Shown here: in pieces, positions 57,993 through 64,000 of the stretch
How positions within the stretch are numbered: position 1 is the first letter of the stretch
Layout of the letters: the number at the start of each line of letters is the position of its first letter
Origin: 58-81 sp012729145
GTDB taxonomy: Bacteria > Synergistota > Synergistia > Synergistales > Thermovirgaceae
Reading direction: 5' to 3'
Length of the DNA: 64,000 bases
Assembly: GCA_040770625.1 (NCBI GenBank)
Contig: JAXGIW010000002.1
Coordinates: forward strand, 62,001-126,000
Made by a program: the position numbers and the translations under genes
The notes under the pieces: generated by a model
Databases searched by the model: none
What the model saw: only the letters and a program-made list of their open reading frames with translations
Told to the model about the DNA's origin: nothing

Positions 57993-58067
57993 GGGGGTTT
58001 AGCTCAGCGGGAGAGCACTTGCATGGCATGCAAGGGGTCGGGGGTTCGAATCCCCCAACCTCCACCA
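57993..58067 (+). tRNA. tRNA-Ala (anticodon GGC)
   Basis: A 75-nt cloverleaf including encoded CCA. The acceptor GGGGGTT pairs with AACCTCC (one G-U). The D arm is AGCTCAGCGGGAGAGC. The anticodon stem CTTGC/GCAAG holds the loop ATGGCAT, giving anticodon GGC, which reads GCC and GCU. The T arm is GGGGG-TTCGAAT-CCCCC. Discriminator A at 58064. Confidence 0.96.
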
Positions 58068-58074
58068 GATGAAC

Positions 58075-60264
58075 TCAGGACCGCGGCCTGAAGAGGCCGC
58101 GGTTTTTGTAATGCCGGGGGCCTGAACTCCTGTTGATGCTGTGGATCCTTGAAGAATTGAGTACCGCCAGTACGGTAACTCCCACATCAGCGAAAACGGC
58201 CTCCCAGAGCGATGCCACCCCGAAGGCCCCCAGCAGGAGCACTCCCGCCTTGACACCAAGGGCAAGGGCAATATTCTGCCAGATCACCCTTTTTGTTTTC
58301 CGTGCGATCATCAAAAGATCGGGAATTCCGGTTACCTTGTCGTTCATTATCACCACATCGGCATTGTCGACAGTGACATCGGAGGCAACCCTGCCCATTG
58401 AAATACCCACGTCGGCCCTGGCTATTACCGGGGCATCATTCATGCCGTCCCCGACAAATACCGTGACCCCTTTACCCATGCCGGATCCCTGTTCTTCCTC
58501 CAGCAGCCCGACCTTCTCCTCCGGGAGGAGTCCTCCGAAGGAGCCGTCAAGCTCAAGGTTTTCAGCGACCTCTGACGTTGACGATTCCAGGTCCCCGGAG
58601 AGCAGAAAGATTTTTTCGATACCCAGATCCCTGAGCCTTCTTATGGCATCGAAAGCCTCAGGTTTTACAGTATCTGCCACCACAAGATAACCTGCGTACT
58701 TTTCCCCTTCTGCTACATGAATGACAGTCCCTGTCTTCTTCGGGTCCAGTGCTTCGATCCCGTTCTCAAGCATGAACCTTCTGTTGCCCGCCAGAACCCT
58801 GCCCTCCCTCGTCCGGGTCTCGATGCCCAGTCCAGGGCTTTCCAAGGCTGAAAGGGGAGGTTCAGGCAAGGGCCGTTCCCCCCATCCAGACCTTACCGCG
58901 GCTGCGAGGGGGTGGTTTGAATCCGTTTCAGCGGTTACAGCAAGCCTTAGCAGTGACTCCGGGGACCTGCCCGAAGACGGAAATACTCCTGCCAGCTGGA
59001 ATTCGCCGTTGGTGAGCGTCCCTGTCTTGTCTAAAAATATTGTCTTTACCCGCCAGAGCCTTTCAAGGATATCCCCGCCCTTTATCAGGATCCCCCTGCT
59101 GGAGGCCGACCCGATCCCGGCAAATATCCCAAGGGGGATGGAGATGAGAAGGGCACAGGGGCAAGAAACCACCAGAAAAACAAGGGCCCTGTAGAGCCAG
59201 GTCTCAAAGGACCCCCATCCCGCAAGGGGGGGTATCACTGCCAGAAGTGACGCAGCGATCACAATGGCGGGTGTGTAGTATTTCGCAATGGAAGTTACGA
59301 ATCTCTCGGTATTCGTCTTCCGGGATCCCGCGTTGCCTATTGCTTTCAGGATCCTCGATGCCGCCGAGGCCTCCAGGGGCCTTGAAGTCTCTGCCCGAAG
59401 GGTTCCTCCCTGGTTCAGGGAACCCGCGAGCAAGGTGTCCCCGGGAGCGACGTCCCGGGGCATGGATTCTCCCGTTATGGAGGATGTGTCAAGGCTGGAA
59501 AACCCTTCAGTCACGATGCAGTCAACGGGGACCCTTTCTCCCGGCCTGACAAGGATCCTGTCCCCGGTGGAGACAGACCGGGAGGGAACCTGGCTGATAT
59601 CTCCCTCTTCTGTTACCAGGTTGGCCTTGTCTGGGATTATTTCGACCAGCGAGGAGATCGAGCCCCTCGCTTTCTCGACAGCGCTTTCCTCCAGGATCTC
59701 ACCTGTCCTGAAGAACAGCATTACGGCTACCGCCTCAGGAAATTCGCCTATTGATATAGCGCCTATAGTGGCCGCGGACATCAGGAGATACTCGTTGAAG
59801 ATCCTTCCCCGGAATATGTTCTTCAGGGCCCTTCCGAGCACGCTCCAGCCCGGTACGAGGTAGGCGGCAATGAACAGGGCTGTGCTGATACCTTTCTCCA
59901 GGGGAAGTGACGCTGCCAGAGCCCAGAATATCAATCCCGGCAATACCCGGACCGAAAACATTCTCAGGGCCCTCCGTCGGAGAGGATCCAGGAAGGAATT
60001 ATCAGAAAGATCAACAGGCAAGACCTTGACCCCGGGTTCTATCCCTTCAATCAGATTTTGAAGCGTCGAGATCATCTCTTCTTCAGAAGGGGTCTGTTTG
60101 AGCTTTAACGTAAGCCGGGACGTTACAGTGTCTACGGTCGCCTCCTGAACCCAGTAGAGTCTTGATGAGAGCTTTTCTATGGCAGCCGCGCAGGTTACGC
60201 AGTTCAATCCCTCAAGGAAGAAGGATCTGTCTGTTTTTCCCGGCTCCGGCATCTCCCGGCTCAC
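58075..60264 (-). CDS. Heavy-metal-exporting P1B-type ATPase (ZntA/CadA-like)
   Basis: A 729-residue membrane pump. A single HMA domain at the N-terminus has the metal motif GLNCVTCAAAIEKL. Eight membrane helices are expected. The CPC motif VSCPCALLISIPLG (about residue 358) marks Zn, Cd or Pb transport. Other P-type signatures: SITGESMP, DKTGTLTNGEFQ, and GDGMNDAPVIARADVGISMG. The GTG start at 60264 overlaps the regulator stop (GTGA). The last ten or so residues are coded inside the hairpin of the tRNA-Ala terminator, seven bases after the tRNA. Confidence 0.94.
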   Translation of the reverse strand: MSREMPEPGKTDRSFFLEGLNCVTCAAAIEKLSSRLYWVQEATVDTVTSRLTLKLKQTPSEEEMISTLQNLIEGIEPGVKVLPVDLSDNSFLDPLRRRALRMFSVRVLPGLIFWALAASLPLEKGISTALFIAAYLVPGWSVLGRALKNIFRGRIFNEYLLMSAATIGAISIGEFPEAVAVMLFFRTGEILEESAVEKARGSISSLVEIIPDKANLVTEEGDISQVPSRSVSTGDRILVRPGERVPVDCIVTEGFSSLDTSSITGESMPRDVAPGDTLLAGSLNQGGTLRAETSRPLEASAASRILKAIGNAGSRKTNTERFVTSIAKYYTPAIVIAASLLAVIPPLAGWGSFETWLYRALVFLVVSCPCALLISIPLGIFAGIGSASSRGILIKGGDILERLWRVKTIFLDKTGTLTNGEFQLAGVFPSSGRSPESLLRLAVTAETDSNHPLAAAVRSGWGERPLPEPPLSALESPGLGIETRTREGRVLAGNRRFMLENGIEALDPKKTGTVIHVAEGEKYAGYLVVADTVKPEAFDAIRRLRDLGIEKIFLLSGDLESSTSEVAENLELDGSFGGLLPEEKVGLLEEEQGSGMGKGVTVFVGDGMNDAPVIARADVGISMGRVASDVTVDNADVVIMNDKVTGIPDLLMIARKTKRVIWQNIALALGVKAGVLLLGAFGVASLWEAVFADVGVTVLAVLNSSRIHSINRSSGPRHYKNRGLFRPRS
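58080..58107 (+). terminator. Terminator of tRNA-Ala, within the ATPase 3' end
   Basis: Stem ACCGCGGCCT (58080-58089) and AGGCCGCGGT (58094-58103), GAAG tetraloop, then TTTT. It lies inside the convergent P-type ATPase coding sequence. Confidence 0.9.
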
Positions 60265-60647
60265 CCTGCTGCCCCCCTTGTCCCGCCGTGGCGGAGATGT
60301 TCGAAACCCTCTTCCACGATGTTCTCCACGTGTTCGTCGTCCAGGGAATAAAAAATGCTCTTCCCTGCTTTCCTTGCCTTGACAAGGCGCGCATGCCTGA
60401 GGACTCTCAGCTGGTGCGAGATGGCGGATTGTGTCATACCCAGAAGGAATGCTATATCCAGGACACACATTTCGGAAAAGGAGAGAGCAAGAAGAATGCG
60501 AACCCTGGTCATATCTCCCAGGATCTTGAAAAAATCGGCCAGGGATGAACAGAAATCGTTCCCGGGCATTTGTCCCTTGACCGACTCCACGGTTTCACAA
60601 TGCAGGGGTTCAGGAATACCAGGGACCTCTTCCCGGTTCTGGATCAC
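60261..60647 (-). CDS. ArsR/SmtB family metal-sensing repressor
   Basis: A 128-residue winged-HTH repressor of the ArsR/SmtB family. The start is GTG at 60647, with AAAGGAG 11 bases upstream. The HTH is LLGMTQSAISHQLRVLRHARLVKARKAGKSIFYSL (about 70-104). Possible metal ligands are Cys/His in PLHCETVES near the N-terminus, Cys in SEMCVLDIA (the alpha-3 site region), and DEHVENIVEEGFEHL in the last helix (alpha-5 site). This pattern resembles Zn/Cd sensors rather than an arsenite sensor. It is translationally coupled to the ATPase and an operator sits over its promoter. Confidence 0.9.
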   Translation of the reverse strand: MIQNREEVPGIPEPLHCETVESVKGQMPGNDFCSSLADFFKILGDMTRVRILLALSFSEMCVLDIAFLLGMTQSAISHQLRVLRHARLVKARKAGKSIFYSLDDEHVENIVEEGFEHLRHGGTRGAAG

Positions 60648-60675
60648 AGACTCTCACACTCCTTTAAACATGAAC

Positions 60676-60719
60676 ATATGAACAATCATTCATATAACGT
60701 ATTTCCTCTCTCATGTCAA
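60676..60719 (-). promoter_or_regulatory. Promoter and palindromic operator of the metal regulator operon
   Basis: Minus-strand TTGACA (plus 60714-60719), 17 bases, TATATG (plus 60691-60696). A palindrome ATATGAA-CAATCA-TTCATAT at 60676-60695 overlaps the -10, typical of SmtB/ArsR operators. Autoregulation by the adjacent repressor is expected. Confidence 0.85.
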
Positions 60720-60733
60720 CAGCTTCGTTCTTT

Positions 60734-60762
60734 TTGACGAAACGGTGAAGGGGCTATAAAAT
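60734..60762 (+). promoter_or_regulatory. Promoter of arsC
   Basis: TTGACG (60734-60739), 17 bases, TAAAAT (60757-60762). It is divergent from the regulator promoter; TATAAA at 60755-60760 is an alternative -10 with 15-base spacing. Confidence 0.65.
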
Positions 60763-60831
60763 CGCAAAAAATACGGGGTCACGGTACTCTTCAGTTCCCG
60801 GGCCAGACAAAGGGAAGAGGTGTGGTGTTCC

Positions 60832-61248
60832 ATGTTCAAGGTCCTGTTCCTTTGCACGCACAATTCCTGCCGGAGCCAGATGGCGGAAGGATGGGCCAGG
60901 CATTTAAAGAGCGGGCTGATCGAGGCATGGTCGGCGGGAACAGAACCAGGGGTAGTCAACACGCTGGCTGTCAAGGTCATGGCGGAAGCAGGGGTCGACA
61001 TTTCATCACACAAGAGCAAGCATCTTCAGGATCTTCTCGAAATCCCCTTTGATGTTGTGATAACCCTGTGCGGGGACGCAAGGGACACCTGTCCATTTTT
61101 CCCTGGACAAACGAAACGGATGATGCATCACGGTTTTGAGGATCCTTCAAGGGCCGAGGGGAGAGAGGAAGAAGTGCTATCCCTTTTCCGGCGCATCAGG
61201 GACGAGATAAGGGATTTCGTCGAGGGCATGCCTGACAACCTTGACTGA
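60832..61248 (+). CDS. arsC: Arsenate reductase, thioredoxin-coupled (LMW-phosphatase fold)
   Basis: A 138-residue ArsC of the low-molecular-weight phosphatase fold. The P-loop with nucleophilic Cys is FLCTHNSCRSQMAEG (about residues 6-20), and the other redox Cys are in LCGDARDTCPFFPG (about 75-88), as in Staphylococcus/Bacillus ArsC, which uses thioredoxin. It reduces arsenate to arsenite for export. ATG at 60832 follows GAGGTGTGG. It is divergent from the metal-pump operon; no arsenite efflux gene is in the window. A protein-tyrosine phosphatase role is less likely given the CPFFPG site. Confidence 0.92.
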   Translation: MFKVLFLCTHNSCRSQMAEGWARHLKSGLIEAWSAGTEPGVVNTLAVKVMAEAGVDISSHKSKHLQDLLEIPFDVVITLCGDARDTCPFFPGQTKRMMHHGFEDPSRAEGREEEVLSLFRRIRDEIRDFVEGMPDNLD

Positions 61249-61285
61249 TATATTTGGAAAGGTCTTTCCTTTCCGGGGCGTTTTT

Positions 61286-61313
61286 TTGCCCGATATCCTG
61301 CCGGGAGTATAAT
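61286..61313 (+). promoter_or_regulatory. Possible glyA promoter
   Basis: TTGCCC (61286-61291), 16 bases, TATAAT (61308-61313), ending 57 bases before the start codon. Confidence 0.6.
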
Positions 61314-61369
61314 ATTGCTTCACGAGAGTCAAAGAAGATAGCCCTTCGGGGGAAAGGGGATGTTCTGCA

Positions 61370-62644
61370 GTGGACATCATGAAAGCCGGCATGAAGGACA
61401 TTGATCCCGAGATCGATTCGCTCATGCATTCTGAACTCCAGAGGCAGAGAGTCCAGCTTGAACTTATCGCCTCCGAGAATTTCGTTCCCTATTACGTTCT
61501 CCAGGCCCAGGGATCGGTGCTGACCAACAAGTATGCGGAAGGTTATCCCCATAAAAAGTACTACGGAGGGTGCGAGTTTGTCGAATCCGCCGAGGAACTG
61601 GCGGCAAAGAGGGCCTGTGAACTTTTCGGGGCAGAACACGCCAATGTCCAGCCTCACTCGGGTACACAGGCGAACATGGCGGTCTACTTTTCAGTTCTGG
61701 AGCCGGGGGACTCTATCCTTGCAATGGACCTGGCCCAGGGGGGGCACCTCTCCCACGGGCATCCATTGAACTTCTCGGGCAGGCTTTTCAGGATCATCCC
61801 CTACGGAGTGGACAGGGTCACGGAGACCATTGACTACGAGGAAGTGGCAAGGCTGGCTCGCGATAAAAGGCCAAAACTGATCGTAGCCGGGGCCAGCGCC
61901 TATCCGAGGCTTATCGATTTCAGCCGTTTCGCCGAGATAGCAGAGGACGTGGGCGCATACCTCATGTCAGATATGGCCCATATTGCTGGGCTCGTCGCCG
62001 GCGGCGTCCACCCCAGCCCTGTGCCTCACTCGGATTTTGTGACGACCACGACCCATAAGACCCTGAGAGGACCCCGAGGCGCTCTTGTCCTTTGCCGTGG
62101 CAAGAACGCCGCAGACCTTGACCGGAACGTCTTCCCGGGCATGCAGGGAGGCCCTTTCATGCAGGTCATCGCGGGCAAGGCGACATGCTTCCTGATGGCG
62201 ATGAGGCCGGAGTTCAAGGAGTATGCAAGGCAGATCGTGGATAATGCCAGTACGCTGGCCGGAGAGCTGGCCTCGAGAGGGTACCGGCTCGTGGCAGGCG
62301 GGACCGACAATCATATGCTGCTTGTGGACCTGCGCAACAAGGGCCTCACAGGCAAGGAGGCCACGGAGATACTGGGCCAGGTGGGGATCACCGTAAACAA
62401 GAACATGATACCCTTTGACCCCGAGAAACCGATGGTGACCAGCGGCATAAGGCTCGGGACCCCGGCGCTCACCACCAGGGGGATGAAGGAGAAGGAGATG
62501 TCCCTGGTGGCCGATGCCATAGATGCGGCCCTGACATACAGGGGGGAGAGGTCAGCAATGGACCGGGTGGCCTCGACCGTAAAGGATCTTGCCGGATCTT
62601 TCCCGCTCTACCCGGATATAGAAAGGGGTTATTTTTCCAGATAA
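61370..62644 (+). CDS. glyA: Serine hydroxymethyltransferase
   Basis: A 424-residue PLP enzyme interconverting serine and glycine with tetrahydrofolate. Typical blocks: ELIASENFVPYYVLQAQGSVLTNKYAEGYPHKKYYGGCEFVE, NVQPHSGTQANMAVYFSVL, VTTTTHKTLRGPRGALVLCRG with the PLP Lys, and RLGTPALTTRGM. GTG at 61370 (MDIMKAG) has AAGGGG upstream; ATG at 61379 is another option. Glycine/serine turnover fits an amino-acid fermenter. It is followed by speD. Confidence 0.98.
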   Translation: MDIMKAGMKDIDPEIDSLMHSELQRQRVQLELIASENFVPYYVLQAQGSVLTNKYAEGYPHKKYYGGCEFVESAEELAAKRACELFGAEHANVQPHSGTQANMAVYFSVLEPGDSILAMDLAQGGHLSHGHPLNFSGRLFRIIPYGVDRVTETIDYEEVARLARDKRPKLIVAGASAYPRLIDFSRFAEIAEDVGAYLMSDMAHIAGLVAGGVHPSPVPHSDFVTTTTHKTLRGPRGALVLCRGKNAADLDRNVFPGMQGGPFMQVIAGKATCFLMAMRPEFKEYARQIVDNASTLAGELASRGYRLVAGGTDNHMLLVDLRNKGLTGKEATEILGQVGITVNKNMIPFDPEKPMVTSGIRLGTPALTTRGMKEKEMSLVADAIDAALTYRGERSAMDRVASTVKDLAGSFPLYPDIERGYFSR

Positions 62645-62682
62645 CAGGTCATTGAAGGATATCATTCCAGGGAGGGGAAGCC

Positions 62683-63102
62683 ATGGACCCGAGAGGGATA
62701 CACTATATTGTCGAGGCTTCAGGCTGTAGCGACGTCATTGGTGAGGTCGACAGGATGCAGGAAATACTGGTCGAGGCAGCCCGGAAGGCCAACACCCATG
62801 TTTGGGCCGTCTCGTTCCACCGGTTCCCCCCTAACGGGGTCAGCGGGGTCGTGGTGATCAGCGAGTCACATCTCTCGGTCCACACGTGGCCCGAAGCCAG
62901 ATATCTTGCCCTGGACATTTACACCTGCGGAGCGGAGAGCATCCCGGAACAGGCTGTCAGTCATGTTCTCGAGAAGGTCCAGGCAGGGCACACCCATATC
63001 AGCGAGCTCACCCGGGGTCTGGACGATGACGGCGACCGGGTCTACTATCACTCCCTGATAACATGGGAGGAGGAACTCCGCAAGGGGAAGCCCAAGAGCT
63101 GA
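62683..63102 (+). CDS. speD: S-adenosylmethionine decarboxylase proenzyme (SpeD/SpeH)
   Basis: A 139-residue prokaryotic AdoMet decarboxylase, which supplies aminopropyl groups for spermidine. The self-cleavage site is ISESHLSVHTWPEARY (Glu-Ser bond, about residue 65), creating the pyruvoyl group; the catalytic Cys is in DIYTCGAES. The C-terminus is somewhat longer than in SpeH. ATG at 62683 has GGGAGGGG. Spermidine synthase is not in the window. Confidence 0.94.
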   Translation: MDPRGIHYIVEASGCSDVIGEVDRMQEILVEAARKANTHVWAVSFHRFPPNGVSGVVVISESHLSVHTWPEARYLALDIYTCGAESIPEQAVSHVLEKVQAGHTHISELTRGLDDDGDRVYYHSLITWEEELRKGKPKS

Positions 63103-63125
63103 CCATGGCCCCGGAGGAGGGAGTT

Positions 63126-64000
63126 TTGGTTCGAACGGCCATAAGTCTCAGGGATGTCAGGAAAAGCTACGGCGATACGGAGGTCGTTAAAGGGGTAGAC
63201 CTTGATATTGCCGGTGGTGAAATAATGGTCCTGATAGGTCCCTCCGGCTGCGGGAAGACGACCATACTCCGCATGATAAACAGGCTGGTGGAACCCTCGG
63301 GGGGCACCATACTCTGTGAGGGTCAGGACACGTCCAGAATGGACCCTGTTGCCCTGAGAAGGCGGATAGGATACGTGATCCAGGGGATCGGGCTATTCCC
63401 TCATATGAGGGTCCTCGAGAACGTATCGGTGGTACCCAGGCTCAAGGGTATTGGTCCCGATGAGGCCCGTTCGATCTCCGGGAGGGCCCTGGAGATGGTT
63501 GGTCTACCGCCGTCCGAGTACGGTGAGAAGTGGCCAAGACAGCTATCGGGAGGGCAGCAACAGAGAGTAGGGGTGGCTCGGGCCCTGGCAGGAGATCCGG
63601 AGATCATCCTTATGGACGAGCCCTTTGGCGCCCTTGATCCTATCTCGAGGATCGGCCTTCAGGACGAGCTGCTGGACCTGCAGTTTAAGTTGAAAAAGAC
63701 AGTTGTCTTCGTCACCCATGATATCAGCGAGGCCATGAAGATGGGTAACCGTATCGCCATAATGAGGTCAGGAGAACTTGTCCAGGTGGGGGAACCTCTC
63801 GCTCTTCTGTCATCACCGGACGACGACTTCGTATCAGGGTTTGTAGGCGCTGGTAATCCTATGGCCATGTTCAGCTTCATGAAGGTGAAGGATGTTCCTG
63901 TCAGGACATCGGATCTGCCGGTGGTGGATATAGAGGACAGCATGTCCAATGCTGTCAGGGCGGCCCACAATACCGACCTGAGGTTCTGCAGGGACCGTTT
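63126..64000 (+). CDS. Glycine-betaine/quaternary-amine ABC transporter ATP-binding protein (partial)
   Basis: The frame is open to the window edge (about 291 residues seen). Walker A is IGPSGCGKTTILRMINRLVEPSGG, the Q-loop is YVIQGIGLFPHMRV, the signature is LSGGQQQRVGVARAL, Walker B is EIILMDEPFGALDP, and the switch His is in VVFVTHDISEAMKMG. The IGLFPHMRV context and FVGAGNPM tail match ProV/OpuCA-type ATPases; the remaining C-terminal region may begin a CBS domain. TTG at 63126 is preferred by GGAGGAGG; ATG at 63105 is in frame but lacks a good SD. The permease should lie downstream. Confidence 0.88.
   Translation, partial: MVRTAISLRDVRKSYGDTEVVKGVDLDIAGGEIMVLIGPSGCGKTTILRMINRLVEPSGGTILCEGQDTSRMDPVALRRRIGYVIQGIGLFPHMRVLENVSVVPRLKGIGPDEARSISGRALEMVGLPPSEYGEKWPRQLSGGQQQRVGVARALAGDPEIILMDEPFGALDPISRIGLQDELLDLQFKLKKTVVFVTHDISEAMKMGNRIAIMRSGELVQVGEPLALLSSPDDDFVSGFVGAGNPMAMFSFMKVKDVPVRTSDLPVVDIEDSMSNAVRAAHNTDLRFCRDR

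Overview
The window looks like chromosomal DNA of an anaerobic, amino-acid-fermenting bacterium, most likely a member of the Synergistota. This rests on inference from gene content: lysine 2,3-aminomutase with paralogous saccharopine-dehydrogenase-like enzymes and NhaC-type carriers, an ADP-forming acyl-CoA synthetase, asparaginase, a TrmD fused to a second methyltransferase-like domain, and a DAK2-DegV fusion. The DNA is moderately GC-rich, SD sequences are strong, and at least nine genes start with TTG. I see no insertion sequence, prophage or CRISPR array.

Layout. 0-5 kb: partial asparaginase (minus), trkA-trkH potassium uptake, a LUD-domain protein and a small His-tailed protein. 5-10 kb: ylxM-ffh-rpsP-khpA-rimM-trmD-rplS translation/secretion operon behind a consensus promoter that overlaps a 20-bp palindrome. 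10-22 kb: AEC carrier, tRNA-Leu(GAG), typA, a lytic transglycosylase, a flavin oxidoreductase, MFS carriers, oligoendopeptidase F, ZIP transporter and ppnP. 22-31 kb: DAK2-DegV fusion, L,D-transpeptidase, aminotransferase, a broken iron alcohol dehydrogenase, FAH-family enzyme, acyl-CoA synthetase and plsY. 31-38 kb: ctsR-mcsA-mcsB-clpC with CtsR boxes, then an SppA-like protease and a parvulin. 38-43 kb: PhzF, class II aldolase, a short QueG-like protein, and a niaR-linked sodium symporter operon. 43-52 kb: a lysine-related block (two saccharopine-dehydrogenase-like genes, two nearly identical NhaC carriers, kamA) in which three promoters carry the same TGCATACA site just after the -10 box. 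52-58 kb: MscS channel, an SLH/phosphodiester glycosidase protein, and a possible new cassette of two D-Ala-D-Ala-ligase-like ATP-grasp enzymes plus a GNAT behind a long structured leader. 58-64 kb: tRNA-Ala(GGC), a metal-exporting P-type ATPase with its ArsR/SmtB regulator, divergent arsC, glyA, speD and the start of a glycine-betaine-type ABC ATPase.

Structure not explained by genes includes degenerate tandem repeats with an exact 7-bp period at seven or more places between genes (one reads into the end of a gene), the shared lysine-block operator, the structured leader before the ATP-grasp pair, and a 23-bp tandem duplication that breaks the alcohol dehydrogenase.
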